NCBI RefSeq assembly: GCF_001269885.1
Contig: NZ_LHVH01000007.1
Location: 62,001-126,000, forward strand
DNA: 64,000 nucleotides
Reading direction: 5' to 3'
Source: Pseudomonas kilonensis
Lineage (GTDB): Bacteria; Pseudomonadota; Gammaproteobacteria; Pseudomonadales; Pseudomonadaceae
This document shows, piece after piece, positions 9,014-16,842 of the stretch (position 1 is the stretch's first letter; every line of letters begins with the position of its first letter). Below the pieces are notes generated by a model that was not told the DNA's origin, made no database searches, and saw only the letters and a list, made by a program, of their open reading frames with translations. The translations under genes were made by a program, and so were the position numbers.

Positions 9014-9131
9014 TATCTACCCGATTTCGAGGCGGGTGCGAGAGGCTGTTTTTTTCGCCCGGCACTCAGGCGTCACGCGCGTTCCCGGCTGTTATTATCT
9101 GCCGAGCACAACAGCACCTAAAGGGGGCCTT

Positions 9132-9167
9132 ATGTCCTTCTCGTTAGTGAATGTGAGTTTATTGTGA
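9132..9167 (+). CDS. 11-codon leader ORF coupled to the next gene
   Basis: The ORF MSFSLVNVSLL has a strong purine-rich site (AAGGGGG, 9121-9127) 4 bp before its ATG. Its TGA (9165-9167) overlaps the GTG start of the following gene (9164), which has no clear ribosome site of its own. The arrangement suggests that translation of this leader delivers ribosomes to the downstream gene. Codons are ordinary and no amino acid is obviously enriched for attenuation. Confidence 0.4.
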   Translation: MSFSLVNVSLL

Positions 9168-10072
9168 TCAATCCTTGCCCGCGTATTCTTTTTGTCATTC
9201 CCTATTTTGGACGCTGGCCGTTCTGGATGCCGTTGTTTCTGGAAACCTGTCGACGTAACGCTGATATTGATTGGTTGTTGTTCAGTGATTGTGGTGTGCC
9301 GGAAAATCTGCCGCCCAATGTGACCGTCGAAACCATTACCTTCGAGGCCTATTGCCGGTTGGTTTCCCAGCGACTGGGCATCGACTTCAGGCCAGCACAG
9401 GCCTACAAGCTGTGTGATATCAAACCTGCCCTTGGCTATATTCATGTCGACCGTCTCGAAGGTTATGATTTTTGGGCTTATGGCGACATCGACTTGTTGT
9501 ACGGCAATCTTCGTGAGTACTTCACAGCTGAACGCCTGGCCGCTCATGATCTCTTCTCAACTCATGAGCGACGTGTTGCTGGTCACTTGTGCTTGATGCG
9601 CAACACCGCACGCACACGTGAAGTCTTCAAGCTGATCAAGAACTGGAAAGAACGCTTCGCCGATGATCAGCATCATGCGCTGGACGAAGGGGCGTTCAGC
9701 CGTATTTTCTTGTGGCGAAAGAATTTTCCCCGACCTCTGTTTACCCTGGTGGGTAAATTCAATCCGTGGCGTCGACGCAGCGAATTCACCGAAGCGTTCA
9801 GCACGCCGGGCGGCTGTATAAAGTGGCATGACGGTACGAAGAACTTCCCCCAGCGCTGGTACTGGCGCAACGGCCGCCTGACCAATGACCGGGATGGAGA
9901 TCGTACGTTTCCGTACTTTCATTTCATAACCTGGAAGCACAATGAGTGGCCGGCCTTGCCCATGCCAGACCCTGCATGGCTACAACAATTGGCGGCATCG
10001 CCTGCCTGGGAAATCGACGCGAAGGGTTTCCACCCGGGAACGTTATTAGTGAGCGCTACTGCGGTCCGATGA
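9164..10072 (+). CDS. Putative glycosyltransferase-like protein in LPS core cluster
   Basis: A 302-residue soluble protein starting at GTG 9164 (INPCPRILFVIPYFGRW), which resembles the DUF6625-type family of putative sugar-modifying enzymes. Visible features are an N-terminal nucleotide-fold strand, the acidic motif YDFWAYGDIDLLYGNL (about residues 104-119, a DxD-like site), and a histidine- and tryptophan-rich C-terminal third (RWYWRNGRL, FHFITWKHNEWP). It lies where PAO1 carries PA5003/PA5002, between wapH and ssg. A role adding an outer-core or polysaccharide sugar is inference. Confidence 0.6.
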   Translation: MINPCPRILFVIPYFGRWPFWMPLFLETCRRNADIDWLLFSDCGVPENLPPNVTVETITFEAYCRLVSQRLGIDFRPAQAYKLCDIKPALGYIHVDRLEGYDFWAYGDIDLLYGNLREYFTAERLAAHDLFSTHERRVAGHLCLMRNTARTREVFKLIKNWKERFADDQHHALDEGAFSRIFLWRKNFPRPLFTLVGKFNPWRRRSEFTEAFSTPGGCIKWHDGTKNFPQRWYWRNGRLTNDRDGDRTFPYFHFITWKHNEWPALPMPDPAWLQQLAASPAWEIDAKGFHPGTLLVSATAVR

Positions 10073-10142
10073 CCATGCTGACTGGGCGCACCGGTTCGGC
10101 TTCGGGGTGTTTATCAAGTCGTTCAGTGCCGCAAGGAAAACG

Positions 10143-11099
10143 ATGAAAGTTCTGTTTTTGGTGCAGAAAGAACAGCGGGCCATCCTGGACCGACTCTACG
10201 AAGGCGTGGCCGCTCATTGCGAATGCGACTTGCGCTGGCTCGACAGCAAGGAACAACGCAACCTGCGGGGGTACTTCCGCCGCCATGTAGACGTATCACG
10301 TTATGATCGGATCGTATTTTTCCTGCGCTTCAAGCAGGAAATTCGTCAGGCCGGCTTCATCCGCACGATCCCCAACCTGGTGATCCTCGAGCACGACGCC
10401 TATCAGAATTACATACCCTGCAAATACACGGGCAAGTTCAGTGCGCATTACCGTCGGCTGCCCTGGGCGCGGGTGATCAGTTCCGGCTTCATGGTTGCCG
10501 AACGTTTGCGTGGTGAAGGTTTCGATGCGGTTTTCGTGCCCAAGGGCTACGATCGATCGTTATTGCAGAATCAGGGCCGTGAGCGGGATATCGAGTTGGC
10601 CTTCGTCGGAAGCGTCAAAAGCGCTGCCTATAGCGCTCGCAAGCAGCTGTTGGACGAACTGGCGCGTGTTGAACCACTGGTTGTGACCCGCACCCAGTCC
10701 GGCGAAGAGTACTGTGACACCTTGAACCGTGTCCGCTTTTTCGTCAGCGCCGATGTAGGCATGGGCGAATTCATGATCAAGAATTTCGAGGCCATGGCTT
10801 GCGGCTGCGTGCTGTTGGCGTTCGATCAGGGTGCTGAGGAAGCACGTGCGCTGGGCTTGCAAGATATGCATAACGTTGTGCTATATCGGGATATCCCGCA
10901 CCTCCAGGAAAAACTTTCAAGGCTGCGTGCCGATCCAGAACTGGCGCACAGTATCGCTCGTAACGGCGAAAGTCTTGCGCTGGAACAGTTTGGTTTTGCG
11001 CGTATTGGGGAAAAAATAGTGGAGGCATTGGAGCCACCGCTGCGGCTGCGTGAGCCGTTGAGTTTGCTTGAGAAGTGGCGTCAGAAGCTGGGCATATGA
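10143..11099 (+). CDS. ssg: Cell-surface polysaccharide glycosyltransferase Ssg
   Basis: A 318-residue protein beginning MKVLFLVQKEQRAILDRLY at the ATG preceded by AAGGAAA (10132-10138). An in-frame ATG at 10107 has no such site. It matches Ssg/PA5001 as I recall it, a protein required for normal LPS/O-antigen and surface colonisation in pseudomonads. The C-terminal half ends in a GT1/GT4-like nucleotide-sugar domain with MGEFMIKNFEAMACGCVLLA, where the Glu pair is expected to contact the donor. Neighbouring glycosyltransferases support an outer-core or exopolysaccharide role. Confidence 0.82.
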   Translation: MKVLFLVQKEQRAILDRLYEGVAAHCECDLRWLDSKEQRNLRGYFRRHVDVSRYDRIVFFLRFKQEIRQAGFIRTIPNLVILEHDAYQNYIPCKYTGKFSAHYRRLPWARVISSGFMVAERLRGEGFDAVFVPKGYDRSLLQNQGRERDIELAFVGSVKSAAYSARKQLLDELARVEPLVVTRTQSGEEYCDTLNRVRFFVSADVGMGEFMIKNFEAMACGCVLLAFDQGAEEARALGLQDMHNVVLYRDIPHLQEKLSRLRADPELAHSIARNGESLALEQFGFARIGEKIVEALEPPLRLREPLSLLEKWRQKLGI

Positions 11100-11112
11100 A
11101 AGAAACGAGAGG

Positions 11113-11131
11113 CCGTCCGAGTGCCGGACGG
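11113..11131 (+). terminator. Possible terminator hairpin after ssg
   Basis: CCGTCCG (11113-11119) pairs with CGGACGG (11125-11131) around a 5-nt loop, followed by the AT-rich TATTTGATTAAA. The T-run is poor, so this may be a weak or Rho-assisted terminator. Confidence 0.45.
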
Positions 11132-11153
11132 TATTTGATTAAACGGTGTTTCG

Positions 11154-11237
11154 GTGTGGTTTTCGGAGCGTGAGCAAATCATGCTCGTACTCATCCTCTT
11201 GCTCGGAGCCGGTGTTGGTTGGCTTTTCAACGATTGA
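11154..11237 (+). CDS. Possible hydrophobic micropeptide
   Basis: A GTG-started 27-codon frame (or 18 codons from the ATG at 11181, MLVLILLLGAGVGWLFND) lies between ssg and the next glycosyltransferase. The peptide would be a single short membrane helix. GGAG at 11165-11168 precedes the ATG by about 12 bp, a loose spacing. It could be chance; nothing else supports expression. Confidence 0.22.
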   Translation: MWFSEREQIMLVLILLLGAGVGWLFND

Positions 11238-11285
11238 GTATCTCGAAGCGTGAATCCCGGTCCGAGTTAGAAGGATTGCTGCTCA

Positions 11286-12389
11286 ATGAGCATTGTTAAT
11301 GTTATGTGGGCAGGCGGTTTACCATTTGCTTCGGTCCATAAGGTCCATTGTCAGATAATTTCACAGATTGATTCTGCGTTGCCCGTCAAGACGTGGCTCC
11401 TGCAAGGCTCGGCATCCGCTTGTCAGGAAAACATGGGCGCGGCGCGGGAATGGAACCTGGCTTCAGCCCGGCTCAAGGGCCGGCACTTCTGGCGTTTGCT
11501 CAAACCCTGGATGCATAGCCGTTTTCGCCGGGCTTTGCTCGATGACGAAGCCCGAGTGGTGCTCCTCGACGGTATTGGTGTGGTTCGTACGCTGTTACCC
11601 GTTCTGAAGTCGTTGCCGCACGTTCGGGTGGTGGTTGTTTTCCACGGCGCGACACGGTTCAACGCCAAGAGCAAGCAGCTATTGCGCGACTTTCCTTCCT
11701 CCCGCCTGGTGTTGGCGGCAGTCTCCGAGACACTGGCAGCCTCGCTTCAGGACGAGTTGGGCGTCCAGGTCACCGCCTTGCGCAGTGCTTTCGATCCCGT
11801 CGCATTCCAATCCCGTCTTGTCACTCGCGAAGAGGCGCGTGCCCGGTTGGGGTTGCCTCAGGCAGGGGTTCGAATATTCGGTGCGATAGGGCGGCTGGTG
11901 GAAAAAAAAGGCTTCTCCAGCCTTTTGGAAGCTTTTGCCATTGCTGCTTTGGATCAGCCTGACTGGCGCTTGGTGATAGTCGGCGAAGGGCCTGCTCGCC
12001 GGGCACTGGAAGCGCGAGTCGCCCAACCGGATTTGGCCGGTAAGGTGATGCTGGCTGGGCATCAGGAGGATGTCGTTAAGCTATACAAAGCGTTCGATTG
12101 GGTGATGATCCCCTCTTTTGAAGAGGGGCTTGGCCTCATTCTTCAAGAAGCAGTCCTGTCCGGTATTCCGGTACTCGCCAGTGATCTGGCCGTGTTTCGG
12201 GAGCAGTTGGCCGATGTCGGCTGGTATGTACCTGCTGGCGAAACAATCGCGTGGAGCGAGGCAATTATCAGAGCCTCGCTGGCTCAGACCGATGCGGTGT
12301 CGGCGGCGCAATACCAGGCATTGGCACCGGACGAGGCGTGGGTGAGCTTCTGCCGGACCGCCCAGGGGTTAATCTCGGGTGGGAAATAA
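11286..12389 (+). CDS. GT4 glycosyltransferase at the wapR position
   Basis: A 367-residue GT4 enzyme with the two-domain pattern: VVFHGATRFNAKSKQLLRDF in the N-terminal half, GAIGRLVEKKGFSSLLEAFA at the hinge and FEEGLGLILQEAVLSGIPVL as the donor Glu motif. AGAAGG lies about 10 bp before the ATG at 11286. In PAO1 the gene next to waaL and PA4998 is wapR, the rhamnosyltransferase that creates the O-antigen attachment site. That role is plausible here but the rhamnose specificity cannot be read from sequence. Its 3' end overlaps the convergent kinase-fold gene by 21 bp. Confidence 0.75.
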   Translation: MSIVNVMWAGGLPFASVHKVHCQIISQIDSALPVKTWLLQGSASACQENMGAAREWNLASARLKGRHFWRLLKPWMHSRFRRALLDDEARVVLLDGIGVVRTLLPVLKSLPHVRVVVVFHGATRFNAKSKQLLRDFPSSRLVLAAVSETLAASLQDELGVQVTALRSAFDPVAFQSRLVTREEARARLGLPQAGVRIFGAIGRLVEKKGFSSLLEAFAIAALDQPDWRLVIVGEGPARRALEARVAQPDLAGKVMLAGHQEDVVKLYKAFDWVMIPSFEEGLGLILQEAVLSGIPVLASDLAVFREQLADVGWYVPAGETIAWSEAIIRASLAQTDAVSAAQYQALAPDEAWVSFCRTAQGLISGGK

Positions 12390-12983
12390 AGCGTCTTCCA
12401 GCGCCTGCATCGGAAAGCTTTCGTTCAGGTTCTCTCGGGTAATATAGCGAGCGAAATGCTGCAGATTGCGGCGTGCCAGGTAACGTGGCAGTGGTGAGCG
12501 CAGGAAGCGCATGTCAGCCACATCAATCAATCCCAATCTGTTTTCAGGTGTGACGACAATGTTGCCCAGATGCAACGAGCGGAAATAAATGCCGCTGGTG
12601 TGCAATTGGCGGATGAGCTCGACCAGCGCAGGAAGGATAGGCTGCCAGCTGAATCGCTCCTGATTCGATAGTTGGCGCAAAGTTTTTCCGGGGAGTGGTC
12701 GATACAGTACTGCAGTTATTCCAGGCTTTTCCAATTTGAAGAACGCTTGAACGTGAAGCGTCGGTACGTCGAGCTCCCGCAGACGGGCCGCATTTTCAAT
12801 GAATCGCCGTGAATAAGGCTTTAGAAGAGCCGAAGAAATGAGCCGTTTGCGGCGAAACAGCTTAAGGATATTTCCATCCCGTAGCAGATAGACTTTTGGG
12901 CCGTAGCTATCGGTTTCCAGAATACTTGCGCCTTCAATCAATTGATTCAAAGCGCCTTCGGAAAGCCGTGAGGACTGCATCAT
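12369..12983 (-). CDS. Kinase-fold protein (PA4998-like, toluene-tolerance family) with degenerate catalytic loop
   Basis: A 204-residue protein starting MMQSSRLSEG at 12983; in-frame ATG codons further upstream add unrelated sequence. It has the small-kinase pattern: GPKVYLLRDGNILKLFRRKR (ATP lobe), the loop GIYFRSLHLGNIVV (residues 131-144) and GLIDVADMRF. Where active relatives read H-x-D-L-H-x-x-N, this one reads R-S-L-H-L-G-N, so the catalytic Asp is Ser136. The metal-binding Asp remains. It sits alone on the minus strand between the GT4 gene and waaL, divergent from waaL by 104 bp. It could be a pseudokinase or an atypical LPS kinase. Confidence 0.7.
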   Translation of the reverse strand: MMQSSRLSEGALNQLIEGASILETDSYGPKVYLLRDGNILKLFRRKRLISSALLKPYSRRFIENAARLRELDVPTLHVQAFFKLEKPGITAVLYRPLPGKTLRQLSNQERFSWQPILPALVELIRQLHTSGIYFRSLHLGNIVVTPENRLGLIDVADMRFLRSPLPRYLARRNLQHFARYITRENLNESFPMQALEDALFPTRD

Positions 12984-13087
12984 AGAAAAACCTTGTCGAA
13001 AGAACGGGTGCCATGACGGGTCATGATGCCCAAAAGTTTTTGTTTTCACTATGCCAGTTTGGTTGGAATGCCGTTTAGGAGCGATAG

Positions 13088-14266
13088 ATGCAGGGGTCAC
13101 GTTGGGTTCAGGGGTGGATGGCATTTGGTTTGTTATGGTTTTTGCTCGCTATCGCGCTGGCGCCGACCAATAAAATCTATCAACAAGGGCTGGTTGTCTT
13201 TTTATGGTTGCCGGCGATCCTGTTTGCTTGGCCTGCCCGCAATCGCTTGCTGGAGCTGTGGCGGGCACAACGCTTTATTTATCTGGCCTTGTTGGCGCTG
13301 GCGGTCTGGGCATTGATTACCCTGTCCTGGGCCGAAGCCTCCGAGCCCGTCCGCGAAATAAAACGCTTGTTCTACATCATGGTGTTCCTGCTGTTTTTCG
13401 CGATCTTTGCCGATGGTCGTCCGGAGCGTGTGATCCGTTTTATGCAATGGGGTGGCCTGGGGCTCGCACTGATCGCCTTGTTAAGCCTTGTCAGATATTA
13501 CGGTATCGAGGGGCATCAATGGACGGCGCGCCTGGAAGGGCTGGGCAAGTTGGCCCATCCGATTCTTGGAGCATACGTGGCGGGACTGGCGGCAATCTGG
13601 ATGTTGCACTGGATGCCGCGCCAAACAGGGCTGCAAATCCTTTGGGGGGTGGCCTTGGCAATGTTAGGGATGTTTGTCGTGACGAGCCAAAGTCGCGGCG
13701 CGGCGCTGGCCTTGTTGCTCAGCGTACTGGCCATGCCGCTTTACTGCCGGGACCAGCGTACCCGCGTCATCTCCGCCACGGTTTTGGTGCTGGCGATGCT
13801 GACCTTTTGGCTGCTGGAACCCCTGGTGATGGCTCGTGGTGCTTCTTATCGCCCTGAAATCTTCATGTCGAGCCTGCAAATGATTGCCGAGCGTCCATGG
13901 GGGGGTATTGGTTTGGCAGGTGATTATCGGGTCCCTGTTGGCGGTAGATTATTCGATCACGCTCATAATCTGTTCACCCACATTGCCATTCAGCTGGGCT
14001 TGCCAGGCTTGTTGCTATGGTGTCTCGTCTGGTTCGCTGTGCTGCGTGAGGCTTGGCGTACCAAAGATACCCTGCTGGGCCAAGGCGTATTAGGCATGTG
14101 GATATTCTCGCTTCTGGCGATGCAGTTCGACGCTGCGAGCCTGACGGGAACCCCGCGTGCCGAATGGTTTATCAGTTGGTTGCCGATTGGCCTGGCCAGC
14201 GTTTTGACCTGGGCGCGGCCAAACCCGGTGGCTGTGATAAAATCCCGCGCTCTTCCTAACCAGTGA
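13088..14266 (+). CDS. waaL: O-antigen ligase
   Basis: WaaL joins undecaprenyl-linked O-polysaccharide to the lipid A-core on the periplasmic face of the inner membrane. The 392-residue protein is almost wholly hydrophobic with about a dozen membrane segments. The large periplasmic loop near residues 240-300 contains GGRLFDHAHNLFTH, whose histidine is the conserved ligase motif. AGGAG (13077-13081) precedes the ATG. It corresponds to PA4999 and its stop is 8 bp before the msbA start. Confidence 0.9.
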   Translation: MQGSRWVQGWMAFGLLWFLLAIALAPTNKIYQQGLVVFLWLPAILFAWPARNRLLELWRAQRFIYLALLALAVWALITLSWAEASEPVREIKRLFYIMVFLLFFAIFADGRPERVIRFMQWGGLGLALIALLSLVRYYGIEGHQWTARLEGLGKLAHPILGAYVAGLAAIWMLHWMPRQTGLQILWGVALAMLGMFVVTSQSRGAALALLLSVLAMPLYCRDQRTRVISATVLVLAMLTFWLLEPLVMARGASYRPEIFMSSLQMIAERPWGGIGLAGDYRVPVGGRLFDHAHNLFTHIAIQLGLPGLLLWCLVWFAVLREAWRTKDTLLGQGVLGMWIFSLLAMQFDAASLTGTPRAEWFISWLPIGLASVLTWARPNPVAVIKSRALPNQ

Positions 14267-14274
14267 GCTCGACG

Positions 14275-16080
14275 ATGAGTGACGCACCGCCTAAAGCGGA
14301 ACAGGATTCCAGCCTGAAGATCTATCTACGGTTGCTGGGATACGTCAGACCTTACATAGGCATTTTCTCGCTGAGTATCGTGGGCTTCGTGATATTCGCG
14401 TCCACCCAGCCCATGCTGGCCGGAATTCTCAAGTATTTCGTCGACGGCTTGAGCAATCCCGATGCGGTACTTTTCCCCAATGTGCCGTACCTGCAGGACT
14501 TGAAACTGCTGATGGCCGTGCCGTTGTTGATCATCCTGATCGCTGCCTGGCAGGGCCTGGGGTCGTTCCTGGGGAACTACTACTTGGCCAGGGTCTCGCT
14601 GGGCTTGGTGCATGATTTGCGCGTCGAGCTGTTCAACAAGCTGCTGGTGCTGCCCAACCGATACTTCGATACCCATAACTCAGGGCATCTTATTTCTCGG
14701 ATCACCTTCAACGTGACCATGGTCACCGGTGCGGCCACCGACGCCATCAAGGTCGTGATTCGCGAAGGTCTCACCGTGGTGTTTCTCTTCACGTACCTGG
14801 TATGGATGAACTGGAAGCTGACGCTTGTCATGTTGGCGATCCTGCCGCTCATCGCGGTGATGGTCAGCAGTACCAGCAAGAAATTCCGCAAGCAGAGCAA
14901 AAAGATTCAAGTGGCCATGGGCGACGTGACCCACGTAGCCTCCGAAACCATCCAGGGCTACCGCGTCGTGCGCAGCTTTGGCGGTGAGGCGTATGAAGAG
15001 AAACGCTTTGCCAGTGCCAGCCAGAGCAATACGGATAAGCAATTGCGCATGACTCGCACGAGCGCGGTCTATACGCCGATGTTGCAATTGGTCATCTACA
15101 CCGCCATGGCGGCCTTGATGTTCCTCGTGTTGTTCTTGCGCGGCGAAGCGACGGCGGGCGACCTGGTGGCCTATATCACCGCGGCGGGTTTGCTGCCCAA
15201 GCCGATTCGGCAGCTCTCCGAAGTCAGCTCTACGATCCAGAGAGGGGTGGCGGGCGCGGAAAGCATCTTCGAACAGTTGGATGTCGAACCCGAAGTCGAC
15301 ACCGGCACGGTAGAGCAAGAGCGCGTCAGCGGCCGTCTCGATGTGCGCAACCTGAGCTTTACCTACCCAGGTGCCGATCGAGAGGTGCTCAAGGACATCA
15401 GTTTCACAGCAGCGCCTGGGCAGATGATTGCCCTGGTAGGGCGTTCGGGCAGTGGCAAATCGACGCTCGCCAGTCTCATCCCACGTTTTTATCACCACGA
15501 AGTCGGCCAGATTCTACTCGACGACGTGGAAATTGAAGATTATCGACTGCGCAACTTGCGTCGCCATGTCGCCCAGGTGACCCAGCACGTCACGTTGTTC
15601 AATGACACAGTGGCCAACAACATCGCCTATGGCGACCTGGCCGGTGCGCCGCGGGCCGATATCGAAAAAGCCGCCCGAGACGCCTACGCGATGGATTTCA
15701 TCGAGCAACTGCCCCAAGGCCTGGATACCGAGGTGGGCGAAAATGGCGTGCTGTTGTCCGGTGGCCAGCGTCAGCGACTGGCCATTGCCCGGGCGTTGTT
15801 GAAAAACGCCCCACTGCTGATTCTCGATGAGGCGACTTCAGCGCTGGACACCGAGTCCGAGCGGCATATCCAGTCCGCGCTGGACCAAGTCATGAAAGGC
15901 CGCACGACCTTGGTCATCGCTCATCGCCTGTCCACGATCGAAAAAGCCGACCTGATCCTGGTCATGGACCAGGGGCGTATCGTGGAGCGCGGCAGCCATG
16001 GCGAACTTCTCGCGCAAAACGGCTATTACGCGCGTCTTCACGCCATGGGGCTGGATGCCCCGGCCCAGGACATCGCCTGA
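14275..16080 (+). CDS. msbA: Lipid A-core flippase, ABC transporter
   Basis: MsbA flips lipid A-core across the inner membrane by ATP hydrolysis. The ATG at 14275 gives 601 residues; a GTG at 14263 would add four. Six transmembrane helices (residues about 20-320) are followed by the nucleotide-binding domain with Walker A GRSGSGKST, signature LSGGQRQRLAIARALL, Walker B LLILDEATSALD and the switch His in IAHRLSTIEKAD. Transcribed directly after waaL. Identity also agrees with PA4997. Confidence 0.95.
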   Translation: MSDAPPKAEQDSSLKIYLRLLGYVRPYIGIFSLSIVGFVIFASTQPMLAGILKYFVDGLSNPDAVLFPNVPYLQDLKLLMAVPLLIILIAAWQGLGSFLGNYYLARVSLGLVHDLRVELFNKLLVLPNRYFDTHNSGHLISRITFNVTMVTGAATDAIKVVIREGLTVVFLFTYLVWMNWKLTLVMLAILPLIAVMVSSTSKKFRKQSKKIQVAMGDVTHVASETIQGYRVVRSFGGEAYEEKRFASASQSNTDKQLRMTRTSAVYTPMLQLVIYTAMAALMFLVLFLRGEATAGDLVAYITAAGLLPKPIRQLSEVSSTIQRGVAGAESIFEQLDVEPEVDTGTVEQERVSGRLDVRNLSFTYPGADREVLKDISFTAAPGQMIALVGRSGSGKSTLASLIPRFYHHEVGQILLDDVEIEDYRLRNLRRHVAQVTQHVTLFNDTVANNIAYGDLAGAPRADIEKAARDAYAMDFIEQLPQGLDTEVGENGVLLSGGQRQRLAIARALLKNAPLLILDEATSALDTESERHIQSALDQVMKGRTTLVIAHRLSTIEKADLILVMDQGRIVERGSHGELLAQNGYYARLHAMGLDAPAQDIA

Positions 16081-16121
16081 ATACGAGCCGAAGGCTATGC
16101 TCTGCTGCACACGACAATGGA

Positions 16122-16739
16122 ATGCACGATATGCACGAGGCATCAAAGGGAGCAACGCAGCAATCGCAGATGCGCTCTGATGCGCTATCACTTTCCCCCG
16201 CGAGTCGGGCAGCCATAAAGAATCAGCGGCCTCGCTGTATCTGGTTGACCGGGCTTTCGGGGGCGGGCAAGTCGACGCTAGCCAATGCCTTGGAAGTCCG
16301 GCTCCACGAGCAAGGGCTACACACGGCCCTGCTGGATGGCGACAACTTGCGCAAGGGGTTGTGCAGTGACTTGGGGATGGACGCCGGGGCCCGAAGAGAG
16401 AACGTCCGGCGAATAGCCGAAGTGGCACGTTTGATGGTCGAAGCCGGGCTCATCGTCATTGTCGCGGCAATCTCTCCCTTTCGCGCCGACCGGGACGCCG
16501 CCCGGCGGTTTTTTGCCAAGGGCGCTTTCGTGGAAGTTTATGTCAGCACGCCTTTCGACGTCTGTGCCCAGCGCGATCCCAAAGGCTTGTACCGAGAAGC
16601 GCTCGCCGGACGAATCAAGGATTTCACCGGACTCGACAGCCCTTACGAGCCGCCGCTTGCAGCCGAATGCGAAATCGATACTAGCGAGGTGGGGCTGGCC
16701 CAGGCCTGTGAGCACATGATTGCGTTGGCGCAAAAATAA
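16122..16739 (+). CDS. cysC: Adenylylsulfate (APS) kinase
   Basis: CysC phosphorylates APS to PAPS, the donor for sulfate reduction and sulfotransferases. This 205-residue protein has the P-loop GLSGAGKST, LLDGDNLRKGLCSDLGM, the phospho-intermediate Ser region ISPFRADRDAARRFF and DPKGLYREALAGRIKDFTG. The first about 30 residues vary in the family, so starts at 16122, 16131 or 16170 are possible. It is a stand-alone kinase placed between msbA and hldE; many pseudomonads also have a CysNC fusion elsewhere. Its place in an LPS cluster is notable. Confidence 0.9.
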   Translation: MHDMHEASKGATQQSQMRSDALSLSPASRAAIKNQRPRCIWLTGLSGAGKSTLANALEVRLHEQGLHTALLDGDNLRKGLCSDLGMDAGARRENVRRIAEVARLMVEAGLIVIVAAISPFRADRDAARRFFAKGAFVEVYVSTPFDVCAQRDPKGLYREALAGRIKDFTGLDSPYEPPLAAECEIDTSEVGLAQACEHMIALAQK

Positions 16740-16842
16740 TAATGAAGGTTGCGGATAATGCTTCGTGTTACAGCCATGGAAGAGCCTTCCTCAACCCTGT
16801 GCTAATATCGCGCCCCTGTTCATTTTGTATGTGGGATGCTCC

